Shown here: in pieces, positions 1 through 5,726 of the stretch | How the letters are laid out: every line of letters starts with the position of its first letter | How positions within the stretch are numbered: the stretch's first letter is position 1 | Assembly (NCBI GenBank): GCA_022449705.1 | Contig: JAKURS010000061.1 | Location: 1 to 5,978, forward strand | Length of the DNA: 5,978 nucleotides | Direction: 5' to 3' | DNA from: Candidatus Poseidoniia archaeon | GTDB taxonomy: Archaea > Thermoplasmatota > Poseidoniia > MGIII > CG-Epi1 | Program-made: the position numbers and the translations under genes | The notes under the pieces: generated by a model | Told to the model about the DNA's origin: nothing | Seen by the model: only the letters and a program-made list of their open reading frames with translations | The model's database searches: none

Positions 1-63
1 GACGACCGTAGCGCCCTCAAGGTCTTTTTCTACAAGTTCGAAGATTTCAACCTGTGGACTCAT
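1..63 (-). CDS. PAC2-family proteasome assembly chaperone-like protein, N-terminal fragment
   Basis: Only the first 21 codons are present; the gene leaves the window at base 1. The start ATG (63 to 61) overlaps the TGA of the acidic protein gene as ATGA, which indicates translational coupling. The visible peptide starts MSPQVEIFELVEKDLEG and continues ATVV. This matches the usual opening of archaeal PAC2-domain proteins (COG2047-like): a strand with 'EI.EL', then 'DL.GA.VV', normally followed by a GFPGVGL-type loop that would lie just outside the window. PAC2 proteins act as chaperones in 20S proteasome assembly or as relatives of unknown role. The identification rests on a short stretch and on recalled family pattern, so it is tentative. 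No Shine-Dalgarno sequence is evident before the start, in keeping with reinitiation from the upstream gene. Confidence 0.55.
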   Translation of the reverse strand, partial: MSPQVEIFELVEKDLEGATVV

Positions 64-416
64 AGAAGATCGTCCAGGTCCTCATCTTCGTCGAGGTCTG
101 GCAACTCTTTATCATACGCAAGCAGGTCACCCAGCTCGTCGTCCAAGTCGCTCTCTTCGAAGGTCTCCTCAAGCCCGAGATCTTCTTCCGCCTCGTCGCC
201 CTTGCCCAAGTGGAGCTCAGTCCAGAGCGAGAAGTGTTCTATCTCGCTTCTCTTTGCGAAGCGTTTCGCATCGCTGATAGTCCTGAAACGACCTATAAGT
301 GGATCTCCTTCACCGGGTTCTGCAGCAAGCATGACATAGCGCTTCTCGCGCACCAAGTCGCCCATCAGCAGGCGGACCGCCTCGAGAACTTCTGGATTAT
401 CTGCAGCTTCAGACAT
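60..416 (-). CDS. Small hypothetical protein with highly acidic C-terminal tail
   Basis: A 118-residue protein of unrecognised family. Residues 1-73 look like a compact alpha/beta unit: a helix (about 8-25), a strand (YVMLAAEP, 27-34), then a strand-helix-strand pattern (LIGRF, SDAKRFAKRSEIE, HFSLWTEL). Residues 74-118 form a tail in which 24 of 45 residues are Asp or Glu with one Lys, ending DLDDLL; it is probably disordered. There is no signal peptide or membrane segment, so it should be cytoplasmic. The start ATG at 416 has a GGAG seven bases upstream and a TATA-like palindrome further upstream, which supports this start. Its TGA overlaps the ATG of the PAC2-like gene by four bases, so the two are probably made together and may act together. 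The tail does not end in the HbYX motif of proteasome-docking proteins. The existence of the gene is well supported; its function is unknown. Confidence 0.8.
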   Translation of the reverse strand: MSEAADNPEVLEAVRLLMGDLVREKRYVMLAAEPGEGDPLIGRFRTISDAKRFAKRSEIEHFSLWTELHLGKGDEAEEDLGLEETFEESDLDDELGDLLAYDKELPDLDEDEDLDDLL

Positions 417-423
417 ATTTCTG

Positions 424-427
424 CTCC
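424..427 (-). promoter_or_regulatory. Shine-Dalgarno site of the acidic protein gene
   Basis: The minus strand reads GGAG here, separated by seven bases (CAGAAAT) from the ATG at 416. This is the expected spacing for pairing with the 16S rRNA 3' end and fixes the start of the 118-residue protein. Confidence 0.6.
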
Positions 428-445
428 GGCCGTCGAGCGGGTCGT

Positions 446-455
446 CATTTAAATG
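446..455 (-). promoter_or_regulatory. Candidate TATA element, palindromic CATTTAAATG
   Basis: The perfect 10-bp palindrome CATTTAAATG is the most A/T-rich core in the 147-base divergent gap. Its centre lies about 34 bases before the ATG at 416. An archaeal start site about 25 bases downstream would give a leader of roughly 8-10 bases, just enough to include the GGAG. Because it is symmetric it could also fire toward tyrS, starting near base 476. This is inferred from position and composition only. Confidence 0.4.
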
Positions 456-534
456 CTTATCTATAGGACTTCCGACGATTTTCTGGCCGGGTGGGGAATC
501 CCTCTGCCGGCAGGAACTGGAGTGAACGAGTCCA

Positions 535-540
535 TTTTAA
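535..540 (+). promoter_or_regulatory. Candidate TATA element (TTTTAA) for tyrS
   Basis: TTTTAA is centred about 26-27 bases before the ATG at 564, the normal distance from an archaeal TATA box to the transcription start, so the tyrS message could be leaderless. If so, the in-frame ATG codons at 453 and 540 are not used. A competing signal, GGTGA at 552-556, would instead favour a led transcript starting from the A/T-rich stretch around 446-466. Confidence 0.35.
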
Positions 541-551
541 TGGAGCGCGCG

Positions 552-556
552 GGTGA
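552..556 (+). promoter_or_regulatory. Shine-Dalgarno-like GGTGA before tyrS
   Basis: GGTGA is complementary to the archaeal 16S rRNA tail and ends seven bases before the ATG at 564. No comparably spaced site precedes ATG 540 (its GGAGTGA lies about 14 bases away). It therefore supports 564 as the start. Confidence 0.45.
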
Positions 557-563
557 AGCGGTG

Positions 564-1589
564 ATGGGGAACCGGCTGGAGATAGTCCTGCGCGGGGTGG
601 CCGAGTGCGTCACGCAGGTGGAGCTGGAAGCGCTGCTGGATGCGAAAAAGGAGCCGGCAGCCTACATCGGTTTCGAGCCGTCCGGCCTGCTGCACGCCGG
701 GACGCTGGTGCCGATGCTCAAGGTGCGCGACCTCATCGCGGCCGGCTTTCGTGTTACCGTCCTGCTGGCTGACTGGCATGGCTACATCAACAACAAGCTA
801 GACGGCGACTGGGACGCGCTGCGCGCCGGCGTTGAATACCAGCGGCAGATGTTCGGCGCCTTTGCCCCCGGCGCCGAGTTCCAGACCGCGAGCGAGCTGG
901 TGCACAGCGACGGCTATTGGGAGAGGGTGCTGCGCGTCGCCAAGGCAACAACATTGAAGCGCATGCGCCGCGCGGTCTCGATTATGGGGCGCAGCGAGGA
1001 CGAGGCCGAATCCGACACGAGCATGTTATTCTATCCTGCGATGCAGGCAACTGATATCTACGCCCTCGAAGTTGACCTGGCGCTGGGCGGGATGGACCAG
1101 CGGCATGCCCATATGCTCGCGCGCGACGCGGCGGAGAAGTTGCGACTGCCGAAAATCGTCGCGCTGCACACGCCTCTGCTCGGCTCGCTCTCGGGACCGG
1201 GCCGCATGGACACCAACGGCAAGATGTCCAAATCCGACCCGGCTGGTGCGTTGCTGGTACACGACTCGGCGAAGCAGTTGCAGAAGAAGCTCTCAAAGGC
1301 GTTCTGCCCGCCCGAGCGCAAGGGCAACCCGGTCCTTGATATCTGGGAGCACCTGCTCGCACCGGCGCTGGGCGACATCACCATTAACCGACCCAAGAAG
1401 TTCGGCGGACCGGTCGAGTTCGACGACTACGCTGCCCTCGAAGCGGCCTGTGTCGCAGGCGATCTGCACCCGCTTGACCTGAAGAACGGCACCGCAAGTG
1501 CCTTGGACCGGCTGTTCGAGCCACTGCGCGCAGCTGTCGCCGACGAACCCGGGCCGTATGATGCGCTAACCGCCGCGCTCGACGATTGA
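564..1589 (+). CDS. tyrS: Tyrosyl-tRNA synthetase, archaeal/eukaryal type
   Basis: This enzyme charges tRNA-Tyr with tyrosine in the cytoplasm using ATP (class I synthetase). With the chosen start it has 341 residues, somewhat longer than the Methanocaldococcus enzyme as I recall it. The chain opens with MGNRLEIVLRG, which aligns from near residue 1 of that enzyme. Visible motifs are AYIGFEPSG (Tyr34 matches the tyrosine-binding Tyr32 of the Methanocaldococcus protein), the HIGH-class signature HAGT at 44-47, YPAMQATDIY with the Tyr, Gln and Asp that select tyrosine, GGMDQRHAHMLARD, and the signature loop KMSKS at 220-224. The C-terminal anticodon-reading part is present with KFGG and HPLDLKN, whose Asp corresponds to the residue that reads G34. 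An in-frame ATG at 453 would add 37 residues without family counterpart; ATG 540 would add eight. The 3' end overlaps the convergent DUF309 gene by 24 bases. A tryptophanyl enzyme is excluded by the Tyr/Gln/Asp pocket and the C-terminal part. Confidence 0.95.
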   Translation: MGNRLEIVLRGVAECVTQVELEALLDAKKEPAAYIGFEPSGLLHAGTLVPMLKVRDLIAAGFRVTVLLADWHGYINNKLDGDWDALRAGVEYQRQMFGAFAPGAEFQTASELVHSDGYWERVLRVAKATTLKRMRRAVSIMGRSEDEAESDTSMLFYPAMQATDIYALEVDLALGGMDQRHAHMLARDAAEKLRLPKIVALHTPLLGSLSGPGRMDTNGKMSKSDPAGALLVHDSAKQLQKKLSKAFCPPERKGNPVLDIWEHLLAPALGDITINRPKKFGGPVEFDDYAALEAACVAGDLHPLDLKNGTASALDRLFEPLRAAVADEPGPYDALTAALDD

Positions 1590-1934
1590 AGGTGGTTCCC
1601 GTCGTTCCACGTCCGGAATGTCATCGTGCGGTGGAATCGTAGCGGCGACCTCGGCAACCCATTCGCGCAGGGATTGCAATTCGGCGCCGCGCCACGTATC
1701 AGGCAGTGCCACCGCGAGCTGCGGCAGTTGCCGCATCAGCCGCTGGGCGGCGCGCAGGTTCCCGGTCTCCAGATGCACTGCCAGCGCATCAGCCTGCGCG
1801 AGTGCCTGCGCGATGTCCTTGTCGGCGCGATTGCCCAGCTCGAGCCACAGGTCCTCAAACACTTCGTGGGCCTCGTGGTAGTCGCGGGCGTTGTGGTGGT
1901 GCAGCGCAGCGCGCCACAATTCGTCAGCATTCAT
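1566..1934 (-). CDS. DUF309 family protein
   Basis: A 122-residue, all-helical cytoplasmic protein. The N-terminal segment has the DUF309 signature: MNADELWRAALHHHNA, then DYHEAHEVFEDLWLELG (about residues 18-34), with the conserved HE and W. A second helical stretch, DIAQALAQADALAVHLETG, is followed by NLRAAQRLM, matching the second half of the family. The biochemical role of DUF309 is not established. The start ATG at 1934 overlaps the TGA of the thioesterase gene as ATGA. An in-frame upstream ATG at 2000 would add 22 Arg-rich residues read from inside that gene and is unlikely. No Shine-Dalgarno is visible, so reinitiation is expected. It is the last gene of the minus-strand cluster, and its final 24 bases run antisense to the end of tyrS. 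Confidence 0.85.
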   Translation of the reverse strand: MNADELWRAALHHHNARDYHEAHEVFEDLWLELGNRADKDIAQALAQADALAVHLETGNLRAAQRLMRQLPQLAVALPDTWRGAELQSLREWVAEVAATIPPHDDIPDVERREPPSIVERGG

Positions 1935-2395
1935 CCCCAGCGGTGCCAGGCGGGATGGCCTTCCTTCACGGCGACGAACAGCCCGCGGCCTGTGGCACAT
2001 GTTTCCTCATCGGCCTGTAGCTCGATAATGACCTCGGCGCGGTCGTCCTCCAGTGAAAGCACGCGGCTGCGCACCTCCAGCTCCGGGCCAAACGGCGTCG
2101 GCCGCCGCAGCTTCACCTCATACTGCGCGGTGACAGTGCAGAGCGGCTGTTCCAGCCCGAGCCGGTCCATGATAGCGATGGCGGCGGTCCAGTTGCCGTG
2201 GCAGTCGAGCAGCGCACCGATGATACCACCGTTAATCACTCCGGGAAACGCTTGGTGGTGCTCCCGCGGCTTGAAAGCCATCCGCAACCCCTCGCCGTCG
2301 CGGAATGACTTGATACACAAGCCGTCAGTATTGCCGGGACCGCAGCCGAAGCAGATACTGCTCGGTGCGTAGCGATCCTGCACAGCTTCGCTCAC
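1931..2395 (-). CDS. Hotdog-fold acyl-CoA thioesterase, PaaI/4HBT-like
   Basis: A 154-residue protein of the PaaI-like hotdog family, expected to hydrolyse an acyl- or aryl-CoA thioester in the cytoplasm. Near the N-terminus is CFGCGPGN (15-22), a Cys pair typical of the subfamily with 'C.GCGP.N..GL'. The central hotdog helix is PGVINGGIIGALLDCHGNW (51-69). Asp64 lies nine residues after Asn55, the same spacing as the HGG...D pair of PaaI, with Asn in place of His. Beta strands follow, including LCTVTAQYEVKLRRPTPFG, then VRSRVLSLEDDRAEV. The start codon is GTG, overlapping the upstream peptidase stop as GTGA; GGGAG lies ten bases before it. Its own TGA overlaps the DUF309 start. The substrate cannot be read from sequence, and the Asn-for-His change may mark a distinct specificity. 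Confidence 0.85.
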   Translation of the reverse strand: MSEAVQDRYAPSSICFGCGPGNTDGLCIKSFRDGEGLRMAFKPREHHQAFPGVINGGIIGALLDCHGNWTAAIAIMDRLGLEQPLCTVTAQYEVKLRRPTPFGPELEVRSRVLSLEDDRAEVIIELQADEETCATGRGLFVAVKEGHPAWHRWG

Positions 2396-4086
2396 GCTGC
2401 CAGCTCTCCCAGCGTGCGTTCGATGAGCGACACAGCGTCACCGAGCGTCGCGGCGTCGAAGGCGAAGCGGCCGCCCGCCGCCGCGTAGAGCTCCGGCAGC
2501 GTTACCGTCGCGCCCAGCGCAAGCGCGCGGCGATAGTCAGCGACCGCCTGCTGCTGGTCGCGCAGTGCGTTAGACCATACTTGTACCGAACCGAGCTGTG
2601 CCATGCCGTATTCGACGTAGTAGAACGGCACGTGGTAAAGGTGCAGCTTGTTGTGCCAACCAGTCTCGATATAGTCGCCGAACTCACTCCAGTCTAGGCG
2701 CGGATGAAACCGCAGCCAGAGCTCGCGCCACGCCGCGTCGCACTCCGCCGGCTGCGCCGCCGCCGCGGGGTGCGTGTAGGCCCAGTGCTGGAAGCCGTCG
2801 ACGACTGCCATGTAGGGCCAGAAGAGCAACGACCGTTCCAGATGCTCGCCGCGCGCGCGCGCTGCCTCCTCTTCGGAATAGAAGCCGCCTTCGCCCTTGG
2901 CCAGGTAGGGCGCCGCCAGCAGTTCCATTGCCATCGACGCCACCTCGGCGAATTCCATCCCCACCTCACGCTGCATTACGTAGGGTAGCTGCGCCGACTC
3001 GAAGACGTGGAACGCGTGGCCGCCTTCGTGGAGCAGCGTCTGGACGTCGCCGTGCACCCCGACAGCGTTCATGAAGATGAATGGCAGCCGCTGTCGGTGG
3101 TATTCAGTGCAGTAGCCACCGGGCGCTTTCCCCTTGCGGTTGTCCAGGTCCAGCAGCCCGCCTTTGCGCATGGTGCGGAACCTTTCCCCGAGCTCTGGCG
3201 CCACGGCGTTAAAGATGCGTTCGCAGCCCGCCTCCAGCTCCACTACCTCACTGAACGGTGCCAGCGGGTCGCGGCCGTGCGGGTCAACCGCCAGGTCCCA
3301 CGGCCGTAAATCACCCACATCGAGCGCCTCGCGGCGCTGATCGAGCAGCCGACTAGCAGCTGGCAGCGCTACATCGGCAATCGCATTGTGGAATTCAAGG
3401 CAGTCCTCGGGAGAATAATCGAAGCGTTGCAGTGCCTTCCAGCAGAATTCGCGGAAATCGGTGCAGTCAGCATTGGCCGCGATTTTGCAACGCACTTCCA
3501 GCAGTTCCTGCCAAATAACGTTGATAGCGTCACGGTCAGCCAGCCTTCGCTCTGCTGCCAGCCGCCACACTGCCTCGCGACGTTCACGGTCAGTCTCCAG
3601 CATGATTGGCTGCAGTTGCGCCAGCGTTTTCTCCTCGCCGTCCCACTCGACCGACTGGGCGCCAATGATTTCGTCGTAGCGGTTGGCAAGTTTCTTCGAC
3701 TCGGTGAAGAGCGGCAGATTTGCATCGCGGAAAAGTTCCGCCTCGGCACTGATTGCGCGTAGCTGGACTGCGAAGCCTTCCGGCTCGAGACCTGACGCGA
3801 GCAGTTGCTCCTTGAGCCTCTGTTCGGCCGCCTGTGCCGGCTCTCCCACTTCCTCGAGAAACTTGTGGTAAGCGTCGCGCGCCGCCACGTCTGTGGTATC
3901 CTGCGTCGTCGCGATGTGCATCCGAGTACCGACCTCCGAGAGCAGCTCGACCAGGTCCGACCAGCGCTGCAGCCAGTCACCAATTCCAGCATCGTCCAGC
4001 CTTGCTGTCGCTAGCGATTCGTAGTGTGGTGCGTAGTCGTCCCAGCCCCAGTCGAGTATCTCCTCGCTCGTTGCCGGCAGCGTCAT
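2392..4086 (-). CDS. M3B family zinc oligoendopeptidase (PepF-like)
   Basis: A 564-residue cytoplasmic metallopeptidase that should cleave short peptides. The zinc site is HEGGHAF at 353-359 (ligands His353 and His357, catalytic Glu354). The third ligand is Glu381 in EFAEVASMAMEL, 24 residues after the second His, as in the M3 family. Further downstream, LYHVPFYYVEYGMAQLG carries the His and Tyr residues that stabilise the transition state in M3 enzymes. The N-terminal half is long and helical, matching the domain that caps the channel in oligoendopeptidase F. The length is only slightly below the roughly 600 residues usual for PepF. There is no signal peptide. It lies 19 bases after the PAP2 gene and overlaps the thioesterase start by four bases, so it is the core of the cluster. 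No clear Shine-Dalgarno precedes the ATG; a small hairpin lies there instead. The family is certain; the peptide substrates are unknown. Confidence 0.93.
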   Translation of the reverse strand: MTLPATSEEILDWGWDDYAPHYESLATARLDDAGIGDWLQRWSDLVELLSEVGTRMHIATTQDTTDVAARDAYHKFLEEVGEPAQAAEQRLKEQLLASGLEPEGFAVQLRAISAEAELFRDANLPLFTESKKLANRYDEIIGAQSVEWDGEEKTLAQLQPIMLETDRERREAVWRLAAERRLADRDAINVIWQELLEVRCKIAANADCTDFREFCWKALQRFDYSPEDCLEFHNAIADVALPAASRLLDQRREALDVGDLRPWDLAVDPHGRDPLAPFSEVVELEAGCERIFNAVAPELGERFRTMRKGGLLDLDNRKGKAPGGYCTEYHRQRLPFIFMNAVGVHGDVQTLLHEGGHAFHVFESAQLPYVMQREVGMEFAEVASMAMELLAAPYLAKGEGGFYSEEEAARARGEHLERSLLFWPYMAVVDGFQHWAYTHPAAAAQPAECDAAWRELWLRFHPRLDWSEFGDYIETGWHNKLHLYHVPFYYVEYGMAQLGSVQVWSNALRDQQQAVADYRRALALGATVTLPELYAAAGGRFAFDAATLGDAVSLIERTLGELAA

Positions 4087-4101
4087 GGTAGTCCAGCTAC
4101 C
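4087..4101 (-). promoter_or_regulatory. Small inverted repeat directly before the peptidase start
   Basis: The message would read GGUAG-CUGGA-CUACC immediately before the AUG: a 5-bp stem with a 5-base loop filling most of the 19-base PAP2-peptidase gap. It sits where a Shine-Dalgarno would be expected, and none is seen. It could reduce initiation unless the upstream gene is translated, but a stem this short can occur by chance. Confidence 0.2.
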
Positions 4102-4105
4102 GCGT

Positions 4106-4744
4106 CTATATGAGCCGCACGCGCGGCAGGTAGTGGCAGCGATACCAGATCATGGCGAGCGCCACCCCGCCGAGCGCGTCAATGATGAAGTGCTGCTTGA
4201 CCAGGAAGGTAGAGAGCGTCAGCACTGTCGCGCTAAGCAGCATCCAGCGGCCGAGCCGCTGGTCATGCTGCCACACCACCAGCGTAGCGATAGTTGCGAG
4301 CGAAACGTGCAGGCTGGGGAAGGTGTTGAAGGGCGGGTCAATCGCCCAGAGCAGCTGGAACAACGGTTCGAACGTGCCTGGTTCGAGCCCGGTGCGTGAC
4401 ATCTTCATCGGTGCCAGCAGGAAGACAGCGAATGTAGAGGTGATGACTCCGATATAGGTCCAGAAGCCGATGCGAATCTTCGCCTCGGAGAGAGCGAATG
4501 CCGGCACCGCGACCATCGGCAACAGCGGCAGGTAGAGCAGGATGGTGACCGGGATGAACGGGATGCCGTTGTCGAGCGTAGACCACGGTTCGAGGTAACC
4601 GTGCCCCAGTGAATCAGCGCGCCACACCGTCAGGTGGTTGATGAGTGCATAGCCGGAATACTCGAAAATGAGCAGTGCGCCGAGCACCTGCAACCGCAGC
4701 TCCATCCCGCTGCGTGATGCCAGCCAGCGCTCGACCGGGTTCAT
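4106..4744 (-). CDS. PAP2-superfamily membrane phosphatase/phosphotransferase
   Basis: A 212-residue integral membrane protein with about six hydrophobic segments (roughly 17-40, 63-85, 93-112, 147-158, 167-182, 186-201). The PAP2 active-site motifs are FPSLHV (Pro143-His146) and STFLVKQHFIIDALGG (Lys183, His185, Asp189), where His185 should be the phosphorylated nucleophile and Asp189 its partner. This 'ST...KQH..ID..GG' form matches the PAP2_3 / inositol-phosphotransferase branch better than classical acid phosphatases, whose KxxxxxxRP motif is not evident. It probably acts on a lipid phosphate or transfers a polar head group at the membrane; the substrate is unknown. I chose ATG 4744 (MNPVERWLASRSG) because the in-frame ATG at 4783 leaves ten bases before the divergent dioxygenase, and the ATG at 4936 lies well inside it. 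A TTTAA 24 bases upstream suggests a leaderless transcript. It is the first gene of the minus-strand cluster. Confidence 0.85.
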   Translation of the reverse strand: MNPVERWLASRSGMELRLQVLGALLIFEYSGYALINHLTVWRADSLGHGYLEPWSTLDNGIPFIPVTILLYLPLLPMVAVPAFALSEAKIRIGFWTYIGVITSTFAVFLLAPMKMSRTGLEPGTFEPLFQLLWAIDPPFNTFPSLHVSLATIATLVVWQHDQRLGRWMLLSATVLTLSTFLVKQHFIIDALGGVALAMIWYRCHYLPRVRLI

Positions 4745-4750
4745 CGGTGT

Positions 4751-4778
4751 GCCAGCGACTACGGGTTTAAGCGCTGGC
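4751..4778. promoter_or_regulatory. Divergent promoter with flanking inverted repeat (possible operator)
   Basis: The 49-base gap between the PAP2 and dioxygenase starts contains the perfect 7-bp inverted repeat GCCAGCG (4751-4757) and CGCTGGC (4772-4778), 14 bases apart. Between the arms lies TTTAA (4766-4770), the only A/T-rich core of the gap. It lies about 26 bases before the dioxygenase ATG and about 24 before the PAP2 ATG, so both messages could be leaderless and share one TATA region. A dimeric regulator bound to the arms would cover the promoter. The repeat and distances are seen directly; the regulatory role is inferred. Confidence 0.45.
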
Positions 4779-4793
4779 GGCATTCCCGCACCG

Positions 4794-5726
4794 ATGACCA
4801 CTGCATCGATTCCAGTCGTCGACCTGCGCGACGCCGGCTCTGTGGAATTCACCGCTGCCGTCGGCGACGCGCTGCGCGATATTGGTTTCTTCGCAGTCGC
4901 CCACCATAACATCGCGCCGGAGTTGCTGGCGCGCACTTACACCGAGGCAGCGGCGCTGTTTGCGCTGCCCGACGACGCGAAGCGCGCCTGCGAGCGGCCC
5001 GACATCATGCGGCAGCGTGGCTACACGAGCTTCGGGCAGGAGCACGCGCGTGACTCCAACGCGCCGGACCTGAAGGAGTTCTGGATGGTGGGACGCGAAC
5101 TCCTGCCGGGCGACCCGCATTTGCCTCACTGGGGGCCCAATGTCTGGCCCGCGGAGCGCCCCGGCTTCCGCGAGGTAACGCTAGAACTTTACGATGCGCT
5201 CGGTGCGCTGGCCGATACACTGCTCGAGGCATGTGCGCTCTACCTGGGGGAGGAGGGAGCACGCCTGTGCGAGATGGCCGAGTGGGGAGACACGACGCTG
5301 CGCGTCATCCACTACCCGCCGCTGCCACCTGAAATCCCGGCCGGCAGCATCCGCTCCGGTGCGCATGAGGACATCAACCTGATTACGCTGCTCTGCGCTT
5401 CCACCGCCAGCGGGTTGCAGCTGCAGAAGCGCGACGGCGGCTGGCTCGACGTACGTGTCGGCCCAGAGATGGTCATCGTCGACTCGGGCGACATGGTCCA
5501 GAACTTGACCAACGGTGTCTTTCGTGCCGTGACGCACCGCGTCGTAAACCCGCGCGATGCAAGCCAGAGCCGCTTTTCGCTGCCTTACTTCATCCACCCC
5601 CGCTCCGACGCTGACTTGACGCCGCTCGCGTCGTGCGTCGCGATGTGCGACGGCGAGGTGCACTATCCGTCGCTCACCGCTGCCGAGTCACTCGCGCGGC
5701 GGCTGCGGGAAATCGGCCTGGCCTAG
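4794..5726 (+). CDS. Isopenicillin-N-synthase-like Fe(II)/2-oxoglutarate-type dioxygenase
   Basis: A 310-residue cytoplasmic non-heme iron oxygenase of the IPNS/DIOX family. The N-terminal domain starts IPVVDLRD (6-13), the typical DIOX_N opening, followed by DALRDIGFFAVAHHNI and the RGYTSFGQE region. The catalytic jelly roll carries the iron triad His191 and Asp193 (GAHEDINLITLL) and His248 (VTHRVVNP), and Arg260-Phe-Ser262 (SRFSLPYF), the RxS pair that holds the 2-oxoglutarate carboxylate. All metal and cosubstrate residues are present, so it should be active. The reaction could be hydroxylation, desaturation or ring closure; the substrate cannot be told. The start at 4794 matches the family N-terminus; ATG 4668 would add 42 unrelated residues antisense to the PAP2 gene. 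Its stop shares a CTAG with the convergent Gre-type gene. The family is mostly bacterial and eukaryotic, so transfer into this lineage is possible. Confidence 0.92.
   Translation: MTTASIPVVDLRDAGSVEFTAAVGDALRDIGFFAVAHHNIAPELLARTYTEAAALFALPDDAKRACERPDIMRQRGYTSFGQEHARDSNAPDLKEFWMVGRELLPGDPHLPHWGPNVWPAERPGFREVTLELYDALGALADTLLEACALYLGEEGARLCEMAEWGDTTLRVIHYPPLPPEIPAGSIRSGAHEDINLITLLCASTASGLQLQKRDGGWLDVRVGPEMVIVDSGDMVQNLTNGVFRAVTHRVVNPRDASQSRFSLPYFIHPRSDADLTPLASCVAMCDGEVHYPSLTAAESLARRLREIGLA

Noticed and set aside
453..563. tyrS start at 453 or 540
   Set aside because: The added residues have no counterpart in archaeal tyrosyl-tRNA synthetases. ATG 453 sits inside the TATA-like palindrome, and ATG 540 lacks a well-spaced Shine-Dalgarno.
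1626..2372. Long plus-strand open frame of 248 codons
   Set aside because: It lies antisense across the DUF309 and thioesterase genes, both of which have clear family motifs; its translation is low-complexity Ser/Arg/Pro-rich with no recognisable domain.
2598..3074. Plus-strand open frame of 158 codons
   Set aside because: It is an Arg/Pro/Ala-rich shadow opposite the zinc-site half of the M3B peptidase, produced by high GC.
3369..3992. Alternative minus-strand frame of 207 codons
   Set aside because: It is a shifted frame of the M3B peptidase; the peptidase frame carries the conserved motifs and is continuous.
4668..4793. N-terminal extension of the dioxygenase to an ATG at 4668
   Set aside because: The family N-terminus (IPVVDLRD) begins a few residues after ATG 4794; the extension is antisense to PAP2 coding sequence and resembles no domain.
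4745..4936. N-terminal extension of the PAP2 protein to an ATG at 4936
   Set aside because: The extra residues are Ser/Thr/Arg-rich, hydrophilic, and antisense to the well-conserved start of the dioxygenase.
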